The notes under the pieces were generated by a model that was given only the letters and a program-made list of their open reading frames with translations, had not been told where the DNA came from and ran no database searches. The translations under genes and the position numbers were made by a program. 17,804 bases of DNA from CAZMVU01 sp964569295. GTDB lineage: Bacteria > Hydrogenedentota > Hydrogenedentia > Hydrogenedentales > JAGMZX01. Location: assembly GCA_964569295.1 (NCBI GenBank), contig CAZMVU010000092.1, forward strand, positions 1 to 17,804, written 5' to 3'. Positions 1 through 6,529 of this stretch are shown here, in pieces (position 1 is the first letter of the stretch; each line of letters begins with the position of its first letter).

Positions 1-224
1 ATCATTTGACGTATCGACAGTCCGTCAAGGCTGTGCTGCTCGCGAAAACGCTTAATCCCAGCGATAACGTCAGCGTCGGCGTATGCCTGCTGCTTCGAAC
101 TCGCGGGCAGAATAACCGCGACGGGTTCACCATGCCGCGTAATGGTGATGTGCTCGCCATCGGCCACACGATCGAGAAGCTCGAACCACCTTGCTTCCGC
201 TTCAGAGGCATCGACACGCTGCAT
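1..224 (-). CDS. Phd/YefM-family type II antitoxin, C-terminus cut by the window edge
   Basis: Reading the minus strand from an ATG at 224 gives 74 codons open to the edge. The protein starts MQRVDASEAEARWFELLDRV and continues with GEHITITRHGEPVAVILP, the N-terminal Phd/YefM pattern (V..seA...f.elldrv..Ge.i.ItrhG.PvAvl.P). The last visible residues (LSIRQM) match the short C-terminal helix that usually precedes the last few residues, so little is probably missing. Members bind DNA through the N-terminal domain and neutralise a partner toxin through the C-terminal tail. An AAAGG-like ribosome-binding site lies about 8 nt upstream of the ATG. The partner toxin (often PIN/VapC, RelE or Doc) should lie just beyond the left edge; this is inferred, not seen. 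The family call is confident and the toxin type is unknown. Confidence 0.85.
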   Translation of the reverse strand, partial: MQRVDASEAEARWFELLDRVADGEHITITRHGEPVAVILPASSKQQAYADADVIAGIKRFREQHSLDGLSIRQM

Positions 225-249
225 AACTGGACCTTTCTTCCATTGTGGT

Positions 250-266
250 GCATGGAACCCGCATGC
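250..266. promoter_or_regulatory. Small inverted repeat upstream of the Phd/YefM gene, possible autoregulatory operator
   Basis: GCATG-GAACCCG-CATGC forms 5-bp arms with a 7-bp spacer, 26 to 42 bases upstream of the antitoxin ATG in the 78-base gap after hemG. Phd/YefM antitoxins typically repress their own operon by binding short palindromes, so position and form fit. The arms are short and could occur by chance, and I see no convincing promoter hexamers next to them. Confidence 0.25.
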
Positions 267-302
267 GTAATGGCAATACATCGCAGCCGCGCAGCTTTAC
301 CT

Positions 303-1658
303 TCACCCCACCACCCCACTCACGCCTTCTACCGCGCGGTGCGCCGAGACCACGCAGTCGTTGAGGCTGACGCCGCGGTAGGCGTTGCCGGCGAACATGA
401 CCCCGGGGTTGTGGCGCTCTGCCTCTTCGATGGCCTTGAGGCGCAGGCCGTGGCCGAGGAGGTACTGCGGTATACCGCGCGGATGCTTGAAGACACGCAC
501 GAACTTGGGTTCGCCGGAAATGCCGAGCATCTTCCCCACTTCAAGCTGTACGAGATCGAGGAGCGCGCCATCGCTGAGTTGCACGGCCTCGGGGTCGGTG
601 TAGCCGCCAATCATCGTGCGCAGGAGCACATGCCCCTCGGGGGCGCGGTTGGGAAACAAGGACGACGTCCAAAGACACCCGAGAATACGCGGTCCCTCGA
701 CGCGCGGCACGAGGAAGCCGAAACCCTCGAGGTCGTGCGCGACCTGCGCGCGTTCATAGCCTGTGCACACCACGGTGATACCGGCGTAGGCCGTGTTGCG
801 CAGCGCGTTCACGAGGTCCTTGCCCATGTCCGCGCAGAATTCGGCGGCGGCATAGGTGGGCGTCGCCACCACGACCGCCCCTGCGTGGAAGGTTTCGCCG
901 TTGGCCGTCTCGACCGCGTAGCCGCCGCCCTCTGGGCGAAGCGCGGTGACGGGGGTATTCAGGCGCAGGCCGCCACCGAGTTGTTTTGCGGCGGTCTCCG
1001 GAAGCACGGCGATGCCCTCGCGAAACGAGGTCAACGTGCCGCCCGGGCCCATGGCCGATGCGCCGCTTTTCTTCAAGGCTCTCATCGCCTTGAACAGCCC
1101 GCCGTAGGTGCGCTCCATCTCCGCCATGCGCGGGAAGCAATGGACCAGGCTGAGCTTCTTCGCGTCGCCGCCGTACACGCCCGACACCATGGGCGAGACC
1201 AAGGTGTCGGCGGCATCACGCCCGATGCGCCGCCGCGCAAACTCCCAGATACTCTCTGGATCGTCGTCGCGCTTGGCGGGAATCAGCGGTTCACCCAGGA
1301 GACGAAGGCGCCCGCGGATGGTCAAGGGCGGCTTCAGCAGAAACCCGGGCGGCGGCTTGAGTTCGTGGAGGTTGCCGTAGCGGTAGATGAACCGGCGCGC
1401 CGCAGCCTCGTTCGCACGCACGAGGCGGTCCGAGAGCCCCAACTCGTCGATCCACTCCAGGGTCTTCGGTTCCTTGTCCAGGAAGCCGTTCGGCCCCCAC
1501 TCGCACACATAACCGTCCGCGCGGTCCGTACGCGCCGTGCCGCCCGGGGCGTCTGCCGCCTCCAACACGGTCACCGCGTCCGTATCGAACCGCTTGCGCA
1601 AATAGTGCGCCGCGCACAAACCGGACATCCCAGCGCCTATGACGATGATGGGGTTCAC
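303..1658 (-). CDS. hemG: Protoporphyrinogen/coproporphyrinogen oxidase, FAD-dependent HemY type
   Basis: This 451-residue protein oxidises a porphyrinogen (protoporphyrinogen IX, or coproporphyrinogen III in the alternative pathway) late in heme synthesis. The N-terminal Rossmann FAD motif GAGMSG is at residues 8-13. It is followed by the family stretch ending in GPNGFLD and a central segment SPMVSGVYGGDAKKLS typical of HemY enzymes. The C-terminal FAD-binding motif VMFAGNAYRGVSLNDCV is present, so it looks intact and of normal length. The start is GTG at 1658; an AAGG about 10 nt upstream is a weak ribosome-binding site. It lies 36 nt after hepT and belongs with hemN farther upstream on the same strand. 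Sequence alone does not separate the protoporphyrinogen from the coproporphyrinogen activity. The symbol hemG is used loosely, since this is the HemY family and not the flavodoxin-like HemG. Confidence 0.9.
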   Translation of the reverse strand: MNPIIVIGAGMSGLCAAHYLRKRFDTDAVTVLEAADAPGGTARTDRADGYVCEWGPNGFLDKEPKTLEWIDELGLSDRLVRANEAAARRFIYRYGNLHELKPPPGFLLKPPLTIRGRLRLLGEPLIPAKRDDDPESIWEFARRRIGRDAADTLVSPMVSGVYGGDAKKLSLVHCFPRMAEMERTYGGLFKAMRALKKSGASAMGPGGTLTSFREGIAVLPETAAKQLGGGLRLNTPVTALRPEGGGYAVETANGETFHAGAVVVATPTYAAAEFCADMGKDLVNALRNTAYAGITVVCTGYERAQVAHDLEGFGFLVPRVEGPRILGCLWTSSLFPNRAPEGHVLLRTMIGGYTDPEAVQLSDGALLDLVQLEVGKMLGISGEPKFVRVFKHPRGIPQYLLGHGLRLKAIEEAERHNPGVMFAGNAYRGVSLNDCVVSAHRAVEGVSGVVG

Positions 1659-1694
1659 GAATCTATGGCCTTGGTGTGATCGAAGACAGCTCTG

Positions 1695-2048
1695 CTACGA
1701 AGATTTGTCAAGCTGTTTTAGCAAGCGATCGATATCACTCGTCATTATGACCAGCTTACTCTGAAGCACATTCCACAGGATATCTCGGTCTATTTTGTCA
1801 TAACCATGCACCAGAATGTGGCGAAACCGAACAATCCGGGCGTGCTCTGTAATGCGAGAAACCAGATCAGGGGCAACCTTTTCAAGCATTATCGCCGCTT
1901 CCCCGATTATTTGCAGCTCCCGCTCCACGGCCGACCGAAAAGCGCGGTCGTTTCGCAACTCATCCAAGGTCCGGCCTTTCGAAAGCTCCTGCAGGAAGCG
2001 CGCCGAGTCGAGCATATCGAACAGATATTTCTCCGGCTCATGCGGCAT
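1695..2048 (-). CDS. hepT: HepT-like HEPN ribonuclease toxin (DUF86)
   Basis: This small all-helical protein of 117 residues carries the HEPN signature RX4HXY as R76-HILV-H81-G-Y83. In characterised MntA/HepT pairs this motif forms an RNase site, and its tyrosine is the residue AMPylated by MntA to switch the toxin off. The helix with LQIIGEAA around residues 45-52 is also typical of DUF86. The gene overlaps the 3' end of mntA by 11 nt, the usual compact layout with the antitoxin first. All motif residues are present, so the toxin is probably functional. The base composition of this stretch is visibly richer in A and T than hemN and hemG on either side, which suggests that the pair was acquired. 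Confidence 0.9.
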   Translation of the reverse strand: MPHEPEKYLFDMLDSARFLQELSKGRTLDELRNDRAFRSAVERELQIIGEAAIMLEKVAPDLVSRITEHARIVRFRHILVHGYDKIDRDILWNVLQSKLVIMTSDIDRLLKQLDKSS

Positions 2049-2346
2049 AAATGCTAGTCCGGGTCTCGTTCACGCGACGGAGGAAGTAGGGATTGGTTAT
2101 GGCCTGTGTTTCCACCAGATCGACCGGCTTCTCCAGTAGTGCTTCAAGCCCTTCAAGCAATCCGAAGTACCGCTCGTAGTGATCGGCGGGAGCACACGGC
2201 TCGAACTCGACGAGAAAATCCAGGTCGCTTGTTTCGGCGTCAAATGCTTCCCTGGCTGCCGAACCGAAGAGCTCCAATTGCTTGACGTGAAAGCGCCGGC
2301 AGAGTTCGGCCAACTGTTCGCGTCTGCTTTCAATGGCTGTGTTCAT
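2038..2346 (-). CDS. mntA: MntA-like minimal nucleotidyltransferase antitoxin
   Basis: This 102-residue protein has the minimal nucleotidyltransferase fold. The GS motif is at residues 28-29 (LFGSAARE), the DXD metal pair at D41/D43 (SDLDFLVEF), and the third carboxylate at D76 (PVDLVE). Characterised MntA proteins transfer AMP from ATP to the HepT tyrosine and so detoxify it; all three acidic residues needed for this are present here. The ATG at 2346 is preceded by a strong AGGAGG about 10 nt upstream, and that site overlaps the TAG stop of hemN. The gene is therefore wired into translation of the heme operon. HepT follows with an 11-nt overlap. Confidence 0.9.
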   Translation of the reverse strand: MNTAIESRREQLAELCRRFHVKQLELFGSAAREAFDAETSDLDFLVEFEPCAPADHYERYFGLLEGLEALLEKPVDLVETQAITNPYFLRRVNETRTSIYAA

Positions 2347-2360
2347 GAGATTCTAGCCTC

Positions 2361-3758
2361 CTACACCGTTCTCGAGAAGGCGGTGTAGCCGCCGGGTTTC
2401 TTGAGGTACGCATCGAAGACCATGCAGATGTTGCGGATGAACACCTTGCCCAACGGCAACACGCGCAGGCCGCGGTCCTCTCGCACGAGGAACCCGTCGT
2501 CGTACAGCGGTTGCAGGGCTTCCTCCTCTTCGGCGAAATAGCCGGCGTAGTCCACGCCCCATTTCTCGGCGAGCGAGGCAAAATCGAGGTAGAAGTTGCA
2601 CATGAGCTGGCGGATGACCCAACGGCGGATTTCATCATCATGGCCGAGCCGGAAGCCCAGCATGGTCGGGAACTGGCTGGCGTCGATAGCCTTGTAGTAC
2701 ATAACCGGGCGCTTCTCGTTCTGCGCATAGGCGCCGCCCACCTCGCCGATGCTCGACACGCCAAGCCCGATCTGGTCGCAGCCGGGCACCACGGTGTAGC
2801 CCATGAAGTTCCGGTGCAGGCGGCGCTCGTCCATGGCGATGCTCAGCTCGTCCGTGGGCAGGGCGAAGTGGTCGAAGCCGATGGCGCGATAACCTGCCTC
2901 GAGAAACAGCTTGCGCGCGAGTGCGAACAGCTCGTACTTCTCCGCGCCTTCGGGCCGCTTGTATCCTTCGAGCCGGCGCTGGTGCTTGATCTTGCTCGGG
3001 ATATGGGCGTAGCTGTAGACGGCGAGCCGGTCGGGACGAATGTCGATGGTGCTTCGGATGGTGTGTTCCCAGGTTTCCACCTTCTGTTCCGGCAAGCCAT
3101 AGATGAGGTCAATGTTCACCCCGCCGAAGCCAAGCTCGCGACACCAGGCCACCAGTTGGCGCGTCTCATCTTCCGTCTGGTTGCGCCGCACGACTTCCTG
3201 CACCCGGGGGTCGAAGTCCTGCACGCCCATGCTGATCCGGTTGAAGCCGAGCTGCCGCAGCGCCGCGCACTGTTCGTGCGTCGTGACGCAGGGGTCCACT
3301 TCGATGGCCAACTCGGCATCCGGCGCGACATCGAAATGTCGCACTACTTTACCATGCAACTCCCTCAACTGCTGCACGCTGAGAAACGTCGGTGTGCCGC
3401 CGCCAAGGTGAATCTGCCGCACATGGCGCCGGCGGCCCAGGGCTTCCGCGGTCATGGCGAGTTCGCGGTAGAGGTATTCGAGATAGTTCTCGGAGACGTC
3501 CTGCCGCTTCGAAATCACCACATTGCACCCGCAGAACAGGCAGCGCTCGCGGCAGAACGGCAGGTGCACGTAGATGCTGAGCGGCTCCGCCACATTCTGC
3601 GCGGCCCGGCCCAGCGCCTCGCGGTAGTCGGCCTCCGTGAACTCGGCACGCCATTCCGGCGCGGTGGGATAGCTCGTATAGCGCGGGCCGGGCGTGTCGT
3701 AGCGTTCGAGGAGATCGCGCGTGACCTCGATTTCATGGCGCGGCGTGTCGTTGATCAT
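2361..3758 (-). CDS. hemN: Oxygen-independent coproporphyrinogen III oxidase (radical SAM)
   Basis: This 465-residue enzyme decarboxylates two propionate side chains of coproporphyrinogen III to give protoporphyrinogen IX without oxygen, in the cytoplasm. The N-terminus has the HemN family stretch YDTPGPRYTSYPTAPEW. The [4Fe-4S] cluster motif reads CRERCLFCGC, that is CX3CX2CXC as in true HemN and not in HemW-like proteins. GGGTPTFLS follows, as expected for SAM binding, and the C-terminal HemN domain is present, so length and motifs are complete. The start is ATG at 3758; no strong ribosome-binding site is visible, and a CCCAA/TTGGG hairpin lies just upstream of the ATG. The gene heads a minus-strand run through mntA-hepT to hemG, which would act on its product. 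An anaerobic type of enzyme suggests growth with little or no oxygen. Confidence 0.95.
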   Translation of the reverse strand: MINDTPRHEIEVTRDLLERYDTPGPRYTSYPTAPEWRAEFTEADYREALGRAAQNVAEPLSIYVHLPFCRERCLFCGCNVVISKRQDVSENYLEYLYRELAMTAEALGRRRHVRQIHLGGGTPTFLSVQQLRELHGKVVRHFDVAPDAELAIEVDPCVTTHEQCAALRQLGFNRISMGVQDFDPRVQEVVRRNQTEDETRQLVAWCRELGFGGVNIDLIYGLPEQKVETWEHTIRSTIDIRPDRLAVYSYAHIPSKIKHQRRLEGYKRPEGAEKYELFALARKLFLEAGYRAIGFDHFALPTDELSIAMDERRLHRNFMGYTVVPGCDQIGLGVSSIGEVGGAYAQNEKRPVMYYKAIDASQFPTMLGFRLGHDDEIRRWVIRQLMCNFYLDFASLAEKWGVDYAGYFAEEEEALQPLYDDGFLVREDRGLRVLPLGKVFIRNICMVFDAYLKKPGGYTAFSRTV

Positions 3759-3851
3759 AGCCCAATGCGTCTTTTTGGGTTGCTTTTTCTGCCTCTAAGG
3801 CGGAACCCGCCACAGCCGGCCGGCTATTCCAAGCCCGGGCACGACGGGTAT
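3759..3851 (-). promoter_or_regulatory. Long hemN 5' leader with hairpin-forming palindromes
   Basis: If hemN is read from the predicted minus-strand promoter at 3874-3901, its leader is about 108 nt. It contains a perfect 12-bp palindrome AGCCGGCCGGCT at 3814-3825, a GGCGG-AAC-CCGCC hairpin at 3799-3811, and a CCCAA/TTGGG stem ending next to the start codon. These could control translation of hemN or stabilise the RNA. I do not recognise a known riboswitch, and the function is inferred only from the folding potential. Confidence 0.3.
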
Positions 3852-3881
3852 TTGCGCGGGTTTCGGACGGAAGGCTATACT
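3852..3881 (+). promoter_or_regulatory. Predicted sigma70-type promoter for ybaB-fmt-rsmB-PASTA-rpe
   Basis: TTGCGC (3852-3857) and TATACT (3876-3881) are separated by 18 nt, close to the housekeeping consensus. Transcription would begin near 3888, about 40 nt before the chosen ybaB start. No other candidate in the intergenic region is as good. The -10 box overlaps that of the opposing hemN promoter. Confidence 0.6.
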
Positions 3882-3901
3882 ACGCCTTTCCAACCGCGCA
3901 A
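3874..3901 (-). promoter_or_regulatory. Predicted promoter for hemN, overlapping the opposing ybaB promoter
   Basis: On the minus strand TTGCGC (3901-3896) is followed after 16 nt by TATAGC (3879-3874). The -35 hexamer is identical to that of the plus-strand promoter, and the two -10 boxes share four bases. The two promoters would therefore compete for polymerase. The -10 match is weaker than on the plus strand. Confidence 0.4.
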
Positions 3902-3927
3902 TCCAGTCTCTCATGAAAGGGAATACG

Positions 3928-4257
3928 GTGTTCAAAGGACTCGGCAATCTCGGCGATATGGGCAAAATGCTCAAGCAGGCCATGGAAATGAAGCAGAAAA
4001 TGGAGGCGCTCAAGGAGGAGCTCGCCGACGAAGAGGTTGAAGCCTCCGCAGGCGGCATGGTGCGCGTGCGCATGAACGGGCGCATGGAGCTGCTCGAACT
4101 CGAAATCCAGCCGGACATTATCAGCCCCGAACAGCGGGAAGAGCTCGAGGTCATCGTGCGTACCGCCGTGAACGAGGGCATACGTAAGACGCAGGCCATG
4201 ATGCAGGAACGCATGCAGGAACTCACCGGGGGCATGGACATTCCGGGGATCACCTGA
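3928..4257 (+). CDS. ybaB: YbaB/EbfC family nucleoid-associated protein
   Basis: This 109-residue DNA-binding protein acts as a dimer on the nucleoid. It begins FKGLGNLGDMGKMLKQAMEM, the typical N-terminus, has a central helix rich in Met, Lys and Glu, the conserved GGMVRVRMNG strand-turn around residues 43-52, and ends after the helix that closes the domain. I chose the GTG at 3928 over the in-frame ATG at 3913 because family members start at this Phe-Lys-Gly, and because AAAGGG lies about 7 nt before the GTG. In many bacteria ybaB sits between dnaX and recR; here it heads a run with fmt and rsmB instead. The spacer to fmt is one base, so the two are probably translated together. Confidence 0.9.
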   Translation: MFKGLGNLGDMGKMLKQAMEMKQKMEALKEELADEEVEASAGGMVRVRMNGRMELLELEIQPDIISPEQREELEVIVRTAVNEGIRKTQAMMQERMQELTGGMDIPGIT

Positions 4258-4258
4258 G

Positions 4259-5194
4259 GTGCGCACAGTATTTTTCGGAACCCCCGAGTTGGCCGTGCCC
4301 TCCCTGGCAGCCGTAGCGGCACACCACGAGGTCGCTGCGGTGGTTTGTCAACCGGATAAGCCCCGGGGCCGCGGCAAGAAGCTGGGTCCGCCGCCCGTCA
4401 AGGTGTGGGCCCGCGAACACGGCCTCGCTGTGCATCAGCCCGCCAGGCTGAACGACGGCGGCTTTGAAGCGTGGCTACGCGAACAACGTCCCGAACTATG
4501 CACTATCGCCGCCTATGGACGCCTGTTAAAGCAGCCCATCCTCGATGTGCCGCCCCATGGATTCATCAACATGCACCCGAGCCTGCTTCCCCGCTGGCGC
4601 GGCCCCTCCCCGATTCAAAGCGCCGTACTCGCGGGTGATCGGGAAACCGGCGTGTCGATTATGCAGCTCGCTCTCGAAATGGACGCCGGCCCCCTCATAC
4701 TGCAAGAGAAGGCCACCATCGGCGCGCACGAATCCGCCGCCGAACTCGCGGGCCGCCTCGGGCCGATCGGGGCACGCTTGTTGCTCGAGGCCGTCGATGC
4801 CATCGCGCACGGCACGGCCACCTATACCCCGCAAAACGATGCGCAGGCCGTCTACTGCCGGATGCTCAGAAAGGAAGACGGCTTCATCGACTGGTCCAAA
4901 CCGGCCCACGTGCTCCATAACCAGGTGCGCGGCTGCCAGCCGTGGCCCGTAGCCCAATGTGTCTGGCATGGCGCGGTGTGCCGCATCCACCGCTCCGCCG
5001 TGCTCGACAACCCGGCAACGGCCTCGCCGGGCACCGTGACGCTGGTCGCGAAAGACCGTATAGGCGTAGCCACCGGTGCGGGTCAACTCATCATCCTCGA
5101 ATTCCAGGCGCCAGGGAAAAAGGCAATGTCCATGGAAGCCTTTTTGCGCGGCCATACCATTGAGCGTGGCGAACGTTTCGAAAGCAGGACATAG
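4259..5194 (+). CDS. fmt: Methionyl-tRNA formyltransferase
   Basis: This 311-residue enzyme formylates the initiator Met-tRNA using 10-formyltetrahydrofolate. The N-terminus VFFGTPELAVPSL is diagnostic. The catalytic region has N104 and H106 within INMHPSLLPRWRGPSPIQ and D142 in MDAGP, matching the Asn, His and Asp of the E. coli enzyme. The C-terminal OB-like tRNA-binding domain follows (from about residue 205) and ends with the usual AFLRGHTIERGERF region. The start is a GTG one base after the ybaB stop. The peptide deformylase gene that often precedes fmt is absent here. The next gene, rsmB, starts three bases after the stop, the common fmt-rsmB pairing. Confidence 0.96.
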   Translation: MRTVFFGTPELAVPSLAAVAAHHEVAAVVCQPDKPRGRGKKLGPPPVKVWAREHGLAVHQPARLNDGGFEAWLREQRPELCTIAAYGRLLKQPILDVPPHGFINMHPSLLPRWRGPSPIQSAVLAGDRETGVSIMQLALEMDAGPLILQEKATIGAHESAAELAGRLGPIGARLLLEAVDAIAHGTATYTPQNDAQAVYCRMLRKEDGFIDWSKPAHVLHNQVRGCQPWPVAQCVWHGAVCRIHRSAVLDNPATASPGTVTLVAKDRIGVATGAGQLIILEFQAPGKKAMSMEAFLRGHTIERGERFESRT

Positions 5195-5197
5195 CCT

Positions 5198-6529
5198 ATG
5201 CCGGTCGATCTCGTCCGCGACGCCGCCATCGATGTGCTTCTGCGTGTCTTCGAACGCGGCTGGTTCCTCGACGCCTCGCTCAACAAAACCCTGCGCCGTA
5301 AGACCGACCTCTCCGCCCGGGGCCGCCGCTTTCTCTCGCAGCTCGCGTATGGCACGGTGCGCCACCGCATGCTGTGCGACCACGTCCTCGCGCATATTCT
5401 CACGCAGCCGCTCGACGGTCTTCCCGCCCCGATCCGCGCCATCCTGCGCATGGGCGTGTTTCAATCGATCTTCTGCGGCCAGGTCACCCACCCCGCCATG
5501 GTCAACACGTCGGTCGACCTCGCCAAGCGCCGCGGCCACGCCGGCACCGCACGCCTCGTGAACGCCGTGCTGCGCCGGACGCCCCAATCGCTCGATAACG
5601 TGCAGTTGCCGGCCTTCGCGGAGAATCCCGTGGAATACCTCGCCCTGCGCTACTCGACCCCGGTGTGGCTGGTAGCGCGTTGGCTTGCACGCTATACACC
5701 GGAAGCGGTCACGAAGTTGTGCGCCGCGCTCGATACCCAGGCGCCGATAACGCTACGCACAAACACCACGCGCATCCAGCCAGACAAACTCGCCGAGCGC
5801 CTTGCCAAAGCCGGCTTCGACACACGCAGCACCACGCCCATCCCTGAGGAACGCACCCTCGTTACCCATAAATCGCCGCTGAAATCGAAGCTGTTTCAGC
5901 AGGGATTCTTCATACTCCAGGATCCCGCCTCCATGCTGCCCGCGCACCTCATGGAACCCCGGGACGGTGAAAAGGTATTGGATCTCTGTGCCGGGCCCGG
6001 CGGCAAGAGCACACACCTCGCCCAACTGGCCCCCGGCACCTGTGTGTACGCGCTGGAACTGGTTCCACACCGGACCGGCGCCATCGTGGAAAACGCGGAA
6101 CGGCTCGGGCTGGACCATGTGCATGTCTGTTGCGGCGACGGCCTCGCACCCCCTGTTGGCGGCGGGTTCGATGCCGTGCTGGTGGATGCGCCCTGCTCGG
6201 GCCTCGGCACGTTGCGCCGACACCCGGATCTCAAGTACCGGGTCGATGCAGCCGCCATCACGCGGCTGGCTGCGTTGCAGGCGGGCCTGTTGCGATCCGC
6301 CGCGAAGCTTTGCAAGAATGGAGGCCGTGTCGTTTATGCCGTATGCACGTTCACGCCGGAAGAAACCCTTGGCGTGGTCGAGGCCGTGCAGAAGACAACC
6401 CCCCTTGAACCCGAAGACGGACCGGAGTGGATGCAACCGTGGCGCGTGAGCATCGGACAATACCAGACCCGCCCCCAAGACGGGGACTTGGACGGATTCT
6501 TCTTGATGCGTTTTCGAACACCGTGTTGA
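5198..6529 (+). CDS. rsmB: 16S rRNA (cytosine(967)-C(5))-methyltransferase RsmB
   Basis: This 443-residue enzyme methylates cytosine 967 of 16S rRNA using S-adenosylmethionine. A NusB-like RNA-binding domain occupies roughly residues 1-135, with the RRFLSQLAYGTVRHR stretch. The methyltransferase domain follows, with the SAM motif DLCAGPGGKSTHLA. The two catalytic cysteines are both present: C333 in DAPCSGLGTLRRHPD (product release in this family) and C383 in YAVCTFTPEE (nucleophile). The usual Ser/Thr before the second cysteine is Val here, a minor departure. The C-terminal DGFFLMRFR motif is typical, which supports this frame to its end and argues that the overlapping start of the next gene lies late. 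It is the third gene of the plus-strand run. Confidence 0.95.
   Translation: MPVDLVRDAAIDVLLRVFERGWFLDASLNKTLRRKTDLSARGRRFLSQLAYGTVRHRMLCDHVLAHILTQPLDGLPAPIRAILRMGVFQSIFCGQVTHPAMVNTSVDLAKRRGHAGTARLVNAVLRRTPQSLDNVQLPAFAENPVEYLALRYSTPVWLVARWLARYTPEAVTKLCAALDTQAPITLRTNTTRIQPDKLAERLAKAGFDTRSTTPIPEERTLVTHKSPLKSKLFQQGFFILQDPASMLPAHLMEPRDGEKVLDLCAGPGGKSTHLAQLAPGTCVYALELVPHRTGAIVENAERLGLDHVHVCCGDGLAPPVGGGFDAVLVDAPCSGLGTLRRHPDLKYRVDAAAITRLAALQAGLLRSAAKLCKNGGRVVYAVCTFTPEETLGVVEAVQKTTPLEPEDGPEWMQPWRVSIGQYQTRPQDGDLDGFFLMRFRTPC

Noticed and set aside
2..319. 105-codon minus-strand frame at the left edge
   Set aside because: It overlaps the Phd/YefM gene in another frame; the Phd frame has recognisable family residues and this one does not.
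6..1679. 557-codon plus-strand open frame opposite hemG
   Set aside because: It mirrors a complete hemG, has no family motifs and is rich in Arg, His and Ala as expected for antisense of GC-rich coding DNA.
3774..3789. T-rich segment after a CCCAA/TTGGG stem, considered as a plus-strand terminator
   Set aside because: No plus-strand gene ends here; the structure lies in the hemN leader and is better read as leader RNA structure.
2511..4040. 509-codon plus-strand open frame opposite hemN
   Set aside because: It is the antisense of hemN, runs through the promoter region into ybaB in another frame, and shows no domain.
4526..5587. 353-codon minus-strand frame opposite fmt and rsmB
   Set aside because: It spans two well-recognised genes on the other strand and has no conserved motif.
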